From contig OY970300.1 of NCBI GenBank assembly GCA_963716245.1, positions 2,584,420 to 2,648,419 of the forward strand: a stretch of 64,000 nt of DNA. The letters run 5' to 3'. Under the pieces are notes generated by a model, which was not told the origin of the DNA, did no database searches, and saw only the letters and a program-made list of their open reading frames with translations. This DNA comes from VRUE01 sp963716245. Lineage in GTDB: Bacteria > Actinomycetota > Thermoleophilia > Solirubrobacterales > 70-9. The position numbers and the translations under genes are program-made. Below, piece after piece: positions 7,641-15,204 of the stretch; the stretch's first letter is position 1, and every line of letters begins with the position of its first letter.

Positions 7641-8129
7641 ATGGCCGCGAAAAAACAGGCATCCGGCAAAGCTGCAAAACCGAAAAAAGCGAAAGCCGGC
7701 ACGCGGTCGAAAAAAACCGCCTCCCGCAAATCGACTTCGAGCAAATCGACGTCGAAAAAAGCCAAAGGCAAAGCGAAATCGAAAGCCAAAAGCTCGGCGA
7801 GTAAATCGAGCGGCCGGCGGGGCAACGTCACCGGCCTCGACAAGAGCGTCGAGCAGTTCCGCGAGAGCCTCGAACACAGCGTCACGCTGAGCAAAGACCG
7901 GCTTCAGGAGGTCGTCGACGACGCTGTCAAGCGCGGCCGGATCACGCGCGGCGACGCCGAGAAGATGGTCACCGACATGGTCAAGCGCGGCCGGCGGCAG
8001 ACCGACGGCCTGCTGAAGGAGCTGGAACGGCTGGTGCGCCAGGCGCGCAAAGAGGTCGGCGGACGGGCCGCGCCGGTGCGCAAGCAGGCGACCCAGGCGG
8101 CTCGGCGCGCCCGCAAGAAACTCAGGTAG
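7641..8129 (+). CDS. Lys/Ala/Ser-rich histone H1-like tail fused to a helical domain
   Basis: The 162-residue product begins with about 58 residues made almost only of Lys, Ala, Ser and Thr (for example KKTASRKSTSSKSTSKKAK), resembling bacterial histone H1-like or HupB tails that bind nucleic acid. A predicted helical region follows (LDKSVEQFRESLEH to LLKELERLVRQARKE), reminiscent of phasin-like coiled coils, and the end is basic again. The ATG is preceded by GAAGG and GGAGG. Almost every lysine in the first 58 codons is AAA, although the rest of the gene and its neighbours prefer AAG. Function is not established; nucleoid or RNA binding is an inference from charge. Confidence 0.65.
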   Translation: MAAKKQASGKAAKPKKAKAGTRSKKTASRKSTSSKSTSKKAKGKAKSKAKSSASKSSGRRGNVTGLDKSVEQFRESLEHSVTLSKDRLQEVVDDAVKRGRITRGDAEKMVTDMVKRGRRQTDGLLKELERLVRQARKEVGGRAAPVRKQATQAARRARKKLR

Positions 8130-8135
8130 GAGCGG

Positions 8136-9503
8136 GTGGAGCAGGCCGCCGGCGAGACGAAGGCGACGCGGCCGCGTAAAGGCGAGCGACTCGAGGTCGA
8201 GATCGACTCGCTTGCCTTCGGGGGCCGGGGCGTCGCCCGCGCCGGCGGCTACGTCGTCTTCGTCGGCGGCGGCCTGCCGGGCGACCGGGTCCTCGCCGAG
8301 GTCACCAAACCGAAGCGCAGCTTCGCCGAGGCGAGGACGGTCGAGCTGCTGCGCCCCGGCGCCGACCGCGTCGCCGACCGCTGCGTCCACGGTGGCGAGC
8401 CGTGCCCCGGGGCACCCTGGCAGGGCCTCGCCTACGAGCGCCAGCTCGTCCACAAGCGCGAGCAGGTGGACGAGGCGCTGCGCCGGATCGGCAAGCTCGA
8501 CGGCTTTGAGCTGGAGGAGATCGAGCCGGCCGTCGAGCAGTGGCGCTACCGCAACAAGCTCGAATACTCGTTCGGCGAGTGCGACGGCGAGACGGTCCTC
8601 GGCTTCCACGCCCGCGGCCGCTGGGACCTCGTCGTCGGCGTCGAGGACTGCCTGCTGGCGACCGAGCGCGGCAACGCGGCGCGCAACGAGGTGCGGGACT
8701 GGGCGCGCCGCGAGGGCGTTCCGGCCTACGACCGCCGCGAGCGGCGCGGCGTCCTGCGCAACCTGGTCGTGCGCGAGGGCCGGCGGACCGGCCAGATCCA
8801 GACCCGGCTCGTGACGGCACCCGAGCGCTTCCCGAAGCCGCAGGTCGACGCCCACACGATCGTCGAGGGCGACTCGGGCGGGAGCGACGGGCCGACAGGG
8901 ATCCTCGGCGAGGAGTACCTGCGCGAGGAGCTCTGCGGGCTGAGCTTCGAGATGTCCCACAACGCGTTCTTCCAGACCAACACCGAGATGGCCGAACGGC
9001 TCTACGCGATCGCCGCCGAGTACGCCGGCCTCGGCGGCGGCGAGCGGGTCTTCGACCTCTACTGCGGGATCGGCACGATCGGGCTGACGATGGCGCGCCG
9101 GGCCGGCGAGGTCTGGGGCGTCGAGATCGTCCCCGAGGCGATCGCCGACGCGGAGCGCAACGCCGAGCGCAACGGCATCGCCAACGCCCACTTCCGCTCC
9201 GGCAGCGCCCGCACCGGCCTGCGCCCATTGATCGAAGAGGCCGGCAAACCCGACGTGGTGGTCATCGACCCGCCCCGCGCCGGCCTCTCCCAGAAGATCG
9301 TGAGGCGCGTGCTCGAGTGCGAGGCGAAGCGGATCGTCTACGTCTCCTGCAACCCCACCACGCTCGCCCCCAGCGCCGCCCAGATGGTCGAGGCCGGCTA
9401 TACGCTGCGCCGCGTGAAGCCGTTCGACATGTTCCCCCAGACCCCGCATATCGAGTGCGTGGCGCTTTTTGAGAGAGATAGCTCCGCGAAATCTGCTATC
9501 TGA
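8136..9503 (+). CDS. TrmA/RlmD-family RNA (uracil-5-)-methyltransferase
   Basis: This SAM-dependent enzyme methylates C5 of a uridine in 23S rRNA or tRNA; the exact site is not predictable here. The 455-residue product has an N-terminal TRAM domain (about 15-75, LAFGGRGVAR and GLPGDRV), a central domain, and a C-terminal methyltransferase with FDLYCGIGTIGLT, DPPRAGL and VYVSCNPTTLA, the last holding the catalytic cysteine. The cluster-binding cysteines of the RumA type are incomplete: CVHGGEPCPGAPWQ has two, where a third is expected (Ala is there), while the fourth is present in VEDCLLA. It starts at a GTG six bases after the stop of the Lys-rich protein gene. Confidence 0.9.
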   Translation: MEQAAGETKATRPRKGERLEVEIDSLAFGGRGVARAGGYVVFVGGGLPGDRVLAEVTKPKRSFAEARTVELLRPGADRVADRCVHGGEPCPGAPWQGLAYERQLVHKREQVDEALRRIGKLDGFELEEIEPAVEQWRYRNKLEYSFGECDGETVLGFHARGRWDLVVGVEDCLLATERGNAARNEVRDWARREGVPAYDRRERRGVLRNLVVREGRRTGQIQTRLVTAPERFPKPQVDAHTIVEGDSGGSDGPTGILGEEYLREELCGLSFEMSHNAFFQTNTEMAERLYAIAAEYAGLGGGERVFDLYCGIGTIGLTMARRAGEVWGVEIVPEAIADAERNAERNGIANAHFRSGSARTGLRPLIEEAGKPDVVVIDPPRAGLSQKIVRRVLECEAKRIVYVSCNPTTLAPSAAQMVEAGYTLRRVKPFDMFPQTPHIECVALFERDSSAKSAI

Positions 9504-9518
9504 TTTCCTCAGCTTTGC

Positions 9519-9524
9519 TATCTT
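9519..9524 (+). promoter_or_regulatory. -10 box of the vapBC leaderless promoter
   Basis: TATCTT is followed after seven bases by the ATG of the antitoxin gene at 9532. It supports that start over an upstream in-frame alternative inside the preceding gene. Confidence 0.45.
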
Positions 9525-9531
9525 CCCCGCC

Positions 9532-9753
9532 ATGGCTACCGGAGCGAGGCGGAAGACCTCATTCGAAGTCGATACCGCCAAGGTGGACGCGGCCAAGGAG
9601 ATCCTCGGGACCAGGACCCTGACCGACACCGTCGATGCGGCCCTGGCAGAAGTCGTCAAACTGCGGCAGCGCAGGACCCTCGTGGAGATGCTCTTCAGGC
9701 CCGGCGCGTTGGAGCTCGACGATCCCGATGTGATGTCCGGCGCCTGGCGCTGA
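9532..9753 (+). CDS. VapB-type antitoxin
   Basis: The 73-residue protein begins MATGARRKTSFEVDTAKVDA. The pattern KTSFEVDTAKVDAAKEILGTRTLTDTVDAALAEV matches ribbon-helix-helix antitoxins of the VapB type (beta strand followed by two helices). It is followed by a toxin-neutralising tail with ELDDPDVMSGAWR. The PIN toxin gene begins 11 bases downstream, giving the usual antitoxin-toxin order. The antitoxin is expected to bind the toxin and repress its own promoter; no operator could be picked out with confidence. Confidence 0.75.
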   Translation: MATGARRKTSFEVDTAKVDAAKEILGTRTLTDTVDAALAEVVKLRQRRTLVEMLFRPGALELDDPDVMSGAWR

Positions 9754-9764
9754 GAGGCGCCGGG

Positions 9765-10181
9765 TTGGCGACTTTCCTCGCCGACAAGAGCGCGCTGACC
9801 AGGCGCGAGACCCGGCCGGAGGTTCGTGAAGTACTGGAGCCGCTCCTAGTCGCCGGTGAGATCGCCACGTGCGACATCGTCGACCTGGAGCTGCTGTACA
9901 GCGCCGCCAGCCGTACGACTTATCGGGCTCTCGCGGAGGCTCTGCGCGGCATGCCCAGAGCGCCGATCGAAGAGGGGTGCATGAGGAGAGCGCTGGAGGT
10001 GCAGGCGATGCTCGCCGAGCGCTCGCAACATCGTGCCGTCCCGCTGCCGGATCTGCTCGTGGCGGCCTGTGCAGAGCAGGCGGATCTCGTCGTCCTCCAC
10101 TACGACGCAGACTTCGAGCGGATCGCTGAGCTGACCGGCCAAGCGACGCAGTGGATCGTGGCTCGCGGCAGCGTTGCATAG
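9765..10181 (+). CDS. VapC-type PIN-domain toxin ribonuclease
   Basis: The 138-residue PIN-domain protein probably cuts RNA when freed from its antitoxin. The acidic residues of the active site are visible: Asp in FLADKSAL near the N-terminus, Glu in DIVDLELLYSA, Asp in LPDLLVAACAEQ and Asp in HYDADFERI. It starts at a TTG following the antitoxin stop. The domain is complete and intact. The TAG stop overlaps the -10 box of the next gene. Confidence 0.8.
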   Translation: MATFLADKSALTRRETRPEVREVLEPLLVAGEIATCDIVDLELLYSAASRTTYRALAEALRGMPRAPIEEGCMRRALEVQAMLAERSQHRAVPLPDLLVAACAEQADLVVLHYDADFERIAELTGQATQWIVARGSVA

Positions 10182-10190
10182 GCTGAGGCC

Positions 10191-10967
10191 ATGAGCCGAG
10201 GATTCGGAGTCGCGGCGGGGCTCGACCCCGAGGTGGCGCGGCCGCTCGCGGCGCGCTGCGCCGAGCTGGGCTACGCCTCGATGTGGTCGAACGACCATCC
10301 GGGCGCCAAGGGGCTGGAGACGCTGGCCGAGTTCGCCGCGGCGGCGCCCGAGATCGACCTCGGCGTCGCCGTGATCGCGCTCGACCGCACTCCGCCGGAG
10401 CAGATCGCCGCGGACGTCCAACGGCTCGAACTCGACCCGGGGCGGCTCTGGCTCGGCGTCGGCGCCGGCTTCTCCGAGAAGCCGCTGACCCGGATGCGCG
10501 AGTCGCTGCCCGAGCTGCGCGAGCGGCTGCCCGGCGTCCGCCTCGTCCTCGCCGCGATGGGACCGAAGATGTGCGCCTTCGGGGGAACCGAGTTCGACGG
10601 CGTCTTCTTCAACTGGATGACCCCCGAGTTCGCCGCCGCGGCCCGCGAGCGCGTCGAGGAGGGCGCCCGCGACGCGGGCCGCGACACCCCGCCTGTCTTC
10701 GGCTACGTCCGCACCGCCGTCGGCGAGGACGCCGCCGCCCGCCTCGCCAAGGAGGAGTCCTTCTACCGCGACCTCCACGACGGCTACCGCAACCACTTCG
10801 CCCGCCTCGGCGAGCCCGAGGGCACCGTCGGCGTCGCCGCCCCCGACCCCGAGCAAGCGCAGCAGGCCCTCGCCGCGTACACCGCCCTCGACACCGTCGT
10901 AGTCCGCGGCCTCGCCAGCGCCAAGGTCGAGCCGATGACCGCCCTCGCCGCCGCGGCCGCGCCGTAA
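10191..10967 (+). CDS. Short luciferase-like (F420-type) oxidoreductase
   Basis: The 258-residue protein belongs to the bacterial luciferase-like monooxygenase/F420-dependent superfamily, TIM-barrel enzymes that use flavin or F420. Characteristic pieces are the N-terminal GFGVAAGLDPE, the ELGYASMWSNDHP strand-loop, LDLGVAV-like and LWLGVGAGFSEKPL. It is shorter than the 300-350 residues usual for the family, and the part between the first strands is compact. The ATG is six bases after a TAGGCT box (10179-10184), consistent with leaderless initiation separate from the toxin gene. The substrate is unknown. Confidence 0.75.
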   Translation: MSRGFGVAAGLDPEVARPLAARCAELGYASMWSNDHPGAKGLETLAEFAAAAPEIDLGVAVIALDRTPPEQIAADVQRLELDPGRLWLGVGAGFSEKPLTRMRESLPELRERLPGVRLVLAAMGPKMCAFGGTEFDGVFFNWMTPEFAAAARERVEEGARDAGRDTPPVFGYVRTAVGEDAAARLAKEESFYRDLHDGYRNHFARLGEPEGTVGVAAPDPEQAQQALAAYTALDTVVVRGLASAKVEPMTALAAAAAP

Positions 10968-10969
10968 CT

Positions 10970-10989
10970 GCGCTCGATGGAGCGCTTTT
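10970..10989 (+). terminator. Intrinsic terminator after the luciferase-like gene
   Basis: The stem GCGCTC-GATG-GAGCGC is followed directly by TTTT, two bases after the stop codon of the upstream gene. Confidence 0.6.
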
Positions 10990-11051
10990 ACGGGCTATAG
11001 GCCGCTCAATCGCTCCACTGCCGCCGGGCGGCTTGGCAGGATGCCGCTCCG

Positions 11052-11663
11052 ATGAGCGACCAGCAGTACATCGACCGGCCGATGGCCCGCTACGTCGGCA
11101 GCACGATCTTCCTCAGCCGCTGGCTGCAGGCGCCGCTCTACCTTGGGCTGATCGTCGCCCAGGGCGTCTACGTCTGGCGCTTCATGGAGGAGCTCTGGCA
11201 CCTGGTCAAGGACGTCGGCGCGATGACGGAGAACGACGTGATGCTGCTCGTGCTCGGCCTCGTCGACGTGGTGATGATCGCCAACCTGCTGATCATGGTG
11301 ATCATCGGCGGCTACGAGACCTTCGTCTCGCGGATCCAGATGCGCGACCATCCCGACGAGCCGGAGTGGCTCTCGCACGTCAACGCCAACGTCCTCAAGG
11401 TGAAGCTGGCGATGGCGATCATCGGCATCTCCTCGATCCACCTGCTGCAGACCTTCATCAACGCGAACCGGATCGACTCCGAGACGATGCTCTGGCAGAC
11501 GATCATCCACCTGGCCTTCGTCGCCTCCGCGGTCGCCCTGGCCCTGATCGACCGCTTCCTCTCCCCCAAGAGCACCGTCGACCACATCCTCGAGTCCAAC
11601 GGCGACAAAGGCCCGCCGTCCTCCAAAGGCCCCCCGGCCCCCGCGCCGGCCCAGGCGTCTTAA
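11052..11663 (+). CDS. YqhA/UPF0114-family membrane protein
   Basis: The 203-residue product has three to four predicted membrane helices (APLYLGLIVAQGVYVW, VMLLVLGLVDVVMIANLLIM, AMAIIGISSIHLLQ, IHLAFVASAVALALI) and the family pattern GGYETFVSR followed by a charged loop. YqhA-type proteins have no settled biochemical role. A Pro/Ser/Ala-rich tail of about 25 residues follows the last helix. The ATG lies downstream of a terminator, so the gene is probably transcribed alone. Its stop is followed by two palindromic elements. Confidence 0.8.
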   Translation: MSDQQYIDRPMARYVGSTIFLSRWLQAPLYLGLIVAQGVYVWRFMEELWHLVKDVGAMTENDVMLLVLGLVDVVMIANLLIMVIIGGYETFVSRIQMRDHPDEPEWLSHVNANVLKVKLAMAIIGISSIHLLQTFINANRIDSETMLWQTIIHLAFVASAVALALIDRFLSPKSTVDHILESNGDKGPPSSKGPPAPAPAQAS

Positions 11664-11669
11664 CGCCGC

Positions 11670-11713
11670 GCATCCGACATTCACCCCACTCCGGGGTGGT
11701 CAATGTCGGATGC
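11670..11713. repeat. Two-tier hairpin in the convergent intergenic region
   Basis: The outer 12-bp arms GCATCCGACATT and AATGTCGGATGC enclose an inner stem CACCCC-ACTCC-GGGGTG. It begins seven bases after the stop of the YqhA-like gene and may act as a terminator. No T-run follows on either strand. Confidence 0.6.
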
Positions 11714-11804
11714 GGCTTCTCAGCCGAACTTAGAGATCGAGCAAATGGGAGCGACGCGCATGTCCGTGCTCAGCTTCATTCCGTCACCTCCTTCCGAGCC
11801 GTAA

Positions 11805-11924
11805 GGGAGGGACCGGGTGCCCCTCCGGCGCAGCGGCGTCCTGATTTTCGCAGCGGAGCCCACCTAGAGAAGCCAAGTCAACGGCGAAAATCCCAGCAAG
11901 CCGGAGGGGCACCCGGTCTCTCCC
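11805..11924. mobile_element. 120-bp MITE-like element with 25-bp inverted ends
   Basis: The ends are inverted repeats of 25 bp (11805-11829 and 11900-11924) with one mismatch, sharing ACCGGGTGCCCCTCCGGC. Inside them GATTTTCGC (11843-11851) pairs with GCGAAAATC (11884-11892). No reading frame is present. It fills most of the gap between convergent genes. Size, long terminal inverted repeats and lack of coding capacity fit a miniature non-autonomous transposable element; a large structured terminator is the alternative. Confidence 0.5.
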
Positions 11925-11950
11925 CCACCGCTTGATGGAGGCCGGGCCGC

Positions 11951-12613
11951 CTAGTACGGCGGCAGGTCCTCGTACCACTCGCCGAGCACCTTGAAGGAGC
12001 GCCAGAAGCGCTGCTTGGCGCCCTCCTCGTCGAGGGAGTCGTCGATGTCGGGGGTGTAGAGGGCGTCGACGGTCGGGGTGAAGGCCTGGATCTCCCCCTC
12101 GCGGGGCTCGATCGGGCGCGAGAGCGGGATCTCGAGCTTGTTGAGGACGCGCAGCGCCGGCTCGCCCATCACGACGAGGATCTTCGGCTGGACGATCGCG
12201 ATCTCCTCGACCAGGCGCCGCACGCACTGCTCGGCGGCGAGGTCGGGCTCGGCGATCGGGCACTTGACGCAGAGGCTGCCGTAGACGACCAGCGGGTCGA
12301 TCCCGAGTCGCTTGAAGCTCTTCATCAGCGCGTTGCCGGCCCGCCCGTAGAAGGCGACGCCCTCTTCGATCTCCGCCACGCCCGGCGCGTGCTTGACCAT
12401 GAAGACGTCGGCCTGCGGATGGCCGGAGCCGAGCACCGGCATCAGCTTGCCGCGCGGGCAGTGCGGGCACTCCTGAAGCTCGTGGGTCAGCTGGTTGAGC
12501 TCGCGGATCGCGCGTTCGAGGTACTTCTCCCTGATCTCGTCGTCGGTGGCCGGCACGCTGGGCGATCTCTTTGACGAGCCGGCCGCGGCTCCTTTCGCGC
12601 CGCCCGCCTGCAT
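11951..12613 (-). CDS. Uracil-DNA glycosylase superfamily protein, divergent family 4-like
   Basis: The 220-residue protein resembles iron-sulfur UDGs that remove uracil from DNA. Four cysteines are placed as for the cluster (ECPHC and SLCVKC). VFMVKHAPGVAEIEEG corresponds to the family's GEAPGxxED motif, but the leading GE is replaced by KH. FYGRAGNALM matches the F/GRAG loop. The late HPS motif of active family 4 enzymes is not visible, the region reading PTVDALYTPDID. The fold assignment is reasonable but uracil-excising activity is uncertain. Its ATG overlaps the stop of the upstream PHP gene (ATGA), so the two are coupled. Confidence 0.7.
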   Translation of the reverse strand: MQAGGAKGAAAGSSKRSPSVPATDDEIREKYLERAIRELNQLTHELQECPHCPRGKLMPVLGSGHPQADVFMVKHAPGVAEIEEGVAFYGRAGNALMKSFKRLGIDPLVVYGSLCVKCPIAEPDLAAEQCVRRLVEEIAIVQPKILVVMGEPALRVLNKLEIPLSRPIEPREGEIQAFTPTVDALYTPDIDDSLDEEGAKQRFWRSFKVLGEWYEDLPPY

Positions 12614-13917
12614 CAGCTCTTGCCGCCGCTCTTTCCGGGAAGCCCGCTCGCCGGGCGCCGTTTCTTGCGCGGCCGGCCGCCGCGCACCGGCTTGGCGTCG
12701 GGCACGCTGCGCTTCGCCGCCTTCGGCCGGCCCGTCGTCTGCAGCAGCTTCAGCGCCTGCACGTAAACCAGGTTCTTGTGCTTGCGGGTGATGTCGGCGT
12801 CGCGCATCGCCTCGAGGAACTCGGTCGGCCCGTCGAACTCGTGGATCCGCACCCGCACGCTGCCGAGCCCCTGGGCGACGTGGCTATCGGAGCCGGCCCC
12901 GGGCACGATCCGGTACTTGCGGGCGAAGCGCTCGGCCTCCTCGTTGAAGGCGGTCAGCGCGACCCGCGGGTTGAAGACCTCGAGGATGTCGATCTCCTCG
13001 ACGATGTCGAGCAGGTGCTCGTAGTCGGGGACCGAGTGGAACCGGTCGAACGGGTGGGGGACGTAGACGAGGCCGCCCTGCTCGCGGATCGCGGCGATCG
13101 TCTCGGCCATCGTCATCCCCCGCGGGATCTTCTCCTCGAGGAAGAGGCCGATCACCTCGCCCTGCTCGGCCGTCTTCACCTCCTCGGCGACGATCACCTC
13201 GATGTCGCCCATCTGCTCGGCGATCCGCCGCGCCTCCAGCGCCCCCGAGACCTCGTTGTGGTCGGTGATCGCGATCGCGCCCAGGCCGCGGTCCCGCGCC
13301 GTCTCCAGCAGCACCTCGACCGGCGTCGCGCAGTCGGGCGAGTGGTCGGTGTGCATGTGCAGGTCGACCTCGATCAGCGGCCGCCGCGCGATCCGTTCGC
13401 GCACCTCTGCGTTGCCCTCCGGGTCGTGCCGGCGCGCGAGCAGCCGCCGGTAGATCGCCTCCAGCTCGGCGGCGACCCGCTCCCAGTCCCCGGCTCCGTT
13501 CGCCGGCTCGACCAGCTCGTAGGCGCCGGGGAAGTAGCGCTCCAGGACCCGCCCGGTCGCCGGTGAGGAGACGGTGCGGGCGTCGAGGCGGCCGAAGAAG
13601 ATCTCGACCAGCGGCCGCGCCACCTGGGTCGAGAAGAGCCGTTCCTGCGGCGTGTGGAAGGTCGCGACGTTGAGCGAGTAGGAGTGGCGCAGCGCAGCCG
13701 AGGAGACGCTCGGCGCGAAGGGATCGTGGACGTGGACGACATCGGGCGGCGTCGCGGAGAGCCGCCGCTTGACCGAGTCCCCGGCGCAGACGAGCTGCAC
13801 CTCGTGCCCCCGCCGCTCCAGCTCCTCGGAGACGCGCCGGACGAACTCGTTGACCCGGTTCTCGGTGCCCCGCCGGTGGGGCGAGACCTGGGCGATCGAG
13901 AGCGGTTCGGCCGGCAC
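12613..13917 (-). CDS. Fusion of a partial GT4-type glycosyltransferase domain and a PHP phosphoesterase
   Basis: The 434-residue product has two parts. Residues about 1-175 resemble the N-terminal half of family 4 glycosyltransferases (FVRRVSEELERRGHEVQLVC, then DVVHVHDPFAPSVS and FHTPQERLFS). Residues about 180-370 are a PHP domain with VDLHMHTDHSPDC, AITDHNEVSGAL, VPHPFDRFH and GSDSHVAQGLG, the metal ligands of this phosphoesterase fold. The tail is Lys/Arg-rich. The glycosyltransferase half lacks the sugar-nucleotide-binding C-terminal Rossmann domain, so it may be a scaffold or binding module. The GTG at 13917 follows a TATGCT box. Its stop overlaps the UDG-like start, and it lies just downstream of ino1. 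Confidence 0.75.
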   Translation of the reverse strand: MPAEPLSIAQVSPHRRGTENRVNEFVRRVSEELERRGHEVQLVCAGDSVKRRLSATPPDVVHVHDPFAPSVSSAALRHSYSLNVATFHTPQERLFSTQVARPLVEIFFGRLDARTVSSPATGRVLERYFPGAYELVEPANGAGDWERVAAELEAIYRRLLARRHDPEGNAEVRERIARRPLIEVDLHMHTDHSPDCATPVEVLLETARDRGLGAIAITDHNEVSGALEARRIAEQMGDIEVIVAEEVKTAEQGEVIGLFLEEKIPRGMTMAETIAAIREQGGLVYVPHPFDRFHSVPDYEHLLDIVEEIDILEVFNPRVALTAFNEEAERFARKYRIVPGAGSDSHVAQGLGSVRVRIHEFDGPTEFLEAMRDADITRKHKNLVYVQALKLLQTTGRPKAAKRSVPDAKPVRGGRPRKKRRPASGLPGKSGGKS

Positions 13918-13930
13918 GTGCAGCAAGCAT

Positions 13931-13952
13931 AGGAGCCCCGTCCGGGGCTCCT
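13931..13952 (-). terminator. Hairpin after ino1
   Basis: The 9-bp stem AGGAGCCCC with loop GTCC and GGGGCTCCT lies three bases beyond the ino1 stop codon, on the path to the PHP gene. There is no T-run, so it may be a Rho-assisted or partial terminator. It abuts the TATGCT box used by the next gene. Confidence 0.45.
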
Positions 13953-13955
13953 CGC

Positions 13956-15140
13956 CTACGCCTCGGTCTTCGCCTCGGCCTGCGAGTCCGCCGCTACGCC
14001 CGGCGCCGGGCTCTTGCCCCGCGCGTGGGCGGCGATGAACTCCTCGGTCTGCTCGCGCGCCTCGTCGTCGGGCCGCTGGCTGTGCGGCGACTTCATCAGG
14101 TAGCTCGACGGGCCGTCGAGCTGGCCGGCGACGCCGTTGTTGAGCGCCAGCTTGATGATCCGCACCGCGTCGATCACGACCCCGGCCGAGTTCGGCGAGT
14201 CCCAGACCTCGAGCTTCAGCTCGACATTGAGCGGCACGTCGCCGAAGGCCTTGCCCTCGACGCGGATGTGCGCCCACTTGCGATCGGTCAGCCACGGCAC
14301 GTAGTCGGAGGGGCCGACGTGGACCTGGTCGTCGGGCAGCTCGTGGCCCATGATCGAGGTGACCGCGTTGGTCTTCGAGATCTTCTTCGAGTCGAGCCGC
14401 TCGCGCTCGAGCATGTTGAAGAAGTCCATGTTGCCGCCGACGTTGAGCTGCGAGGTGCGCTCCATCCGCACGCCACGGTCGTGGAACAGCCGCGCCAGCT
14501 GTCGGTGGACGATCGTCGCCCCGACCTGGGACTTGATGTCGTCGCCGATGATCGGCAGACCGGCTTCCTTGAAGCGCTTGTCCCAGTAGTCCTCGCGGGC
14601 GATGAAGACTGGCAGGCAGTTGACGAAGCCGACGCCGGCTTTGATCGCCTGTTCGACGTACCACTTGGTCGCCTCCTCGGAGCCGACCGGCAGGTAGCAG
14701 ACGAGCACGTCGGCCTTGGTCTCCTTGAGGACCCCGACCACGTCGGCGGTTTCGCCCGGCGCTTTGGTGATCTTCTGCTTCAGGTACTTGCCCAGCCCGT
14801 CGTGGGTCATCCCGCGCTGGACCTCGACGCCCAGCTCGGGCACGTCGGCGAACTTGATCGTGTCGTTCTGGCCCGACCAGATCGCCTCCGAGAGGTCCTT
14901 GCCGACCTTCTCGGAGTCGATGTCGAAGGCGGCGACGAACTCGACGTCGCGGACGTGGTAGCCGCCGAGGTCGACGTGCATGAGGCCCGGCACTTCCTCG
15001 CCCGGGTCGGCGTCCTTGTAGTACTGGACGCCCTGGATGAACGAGTTGGCGCAGTTGCCGACGCCGACGATCGCGACGCGGACCTTCTCGTCCTGGCGGG
15101 CGGCACCGTTGGCGCTGCTTGCTCCGTTGGTCTCACTCAT
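13956..15140 (-). CDS. ino1: Myo-inositol-1-phosphate (1L-myo-inositol-3-phosphate) synthase
   Basis: It converts glucose 6-phosphate to inositol 3-phosphate with NAD, the entry to inositol phospholipids. The 394-residue product is close to the actinobacterial form (about 360-370) with a longer acidic tail. Visible features are the NAD-binding VAIVGVGNCANSF, the SQVGATIVHRQLARL region, SQLNVGGNMDFFNM, and VGPSDYVPWL plus WDSPNSAGVVIDAVR near the end. The ATG at 15140 (MSETNG) is chosen over an upstream in-frame ATG because conserved sequence begins soon after it and AAGGA lies upstream. It follows a CDP-alcohol phosphatidyltransferase gene, forming an inositol-lipid operon. Confidence 0.95.
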   Translation of the reverse strand: MSETNGASSANGAARQDEKVRVAIVGVGNCANSFIQGVQYYKDADPGEEVPGLMHVDLGGYHVRDVEFVAAFDIDSEKVGKDLSEAIWSGQNDTIKFADVPELGVEVQRGMTHDGLGKYLKQKITKAPGETADVVGVLKETKADVLVCYLPVGSEEATKWYVEQAIKAGVGFVNCLPVFIAREDYWDKRFKEAGLPIIGDDIKSQVGATIVHRQLARLFHDRGVRMERTSQLNVGGNMDFFNMLERERLDSKKISKTNAVTSIMGHELPDDQVHVGPSDYVPWLTDRKWAHIRVEGKAFGDVPLNVELKLEVWDSPNSAGVVIDAVRIIKLALNNGVAGQLDGPSSYLMKSPHSQRPDDEAREQTEEFIAAHARGKSPAPGVAADSQAEAKTEA

Positions 15141-15204
15141 GAAAGCTCGAAGTCCTTCCTTCTGGTCGGGCTGGCCGGCAAAGCACACCTGCGGCCATGA
15201 CTGG

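Noticed and set aside
5780..7894. A very long reverse frame including argF as one protein
   Set aside because: Only the part after 6667 matches ornithine carbamoyltransferase; the rest is antisense to the nuclease and Lys-rich protein genes.
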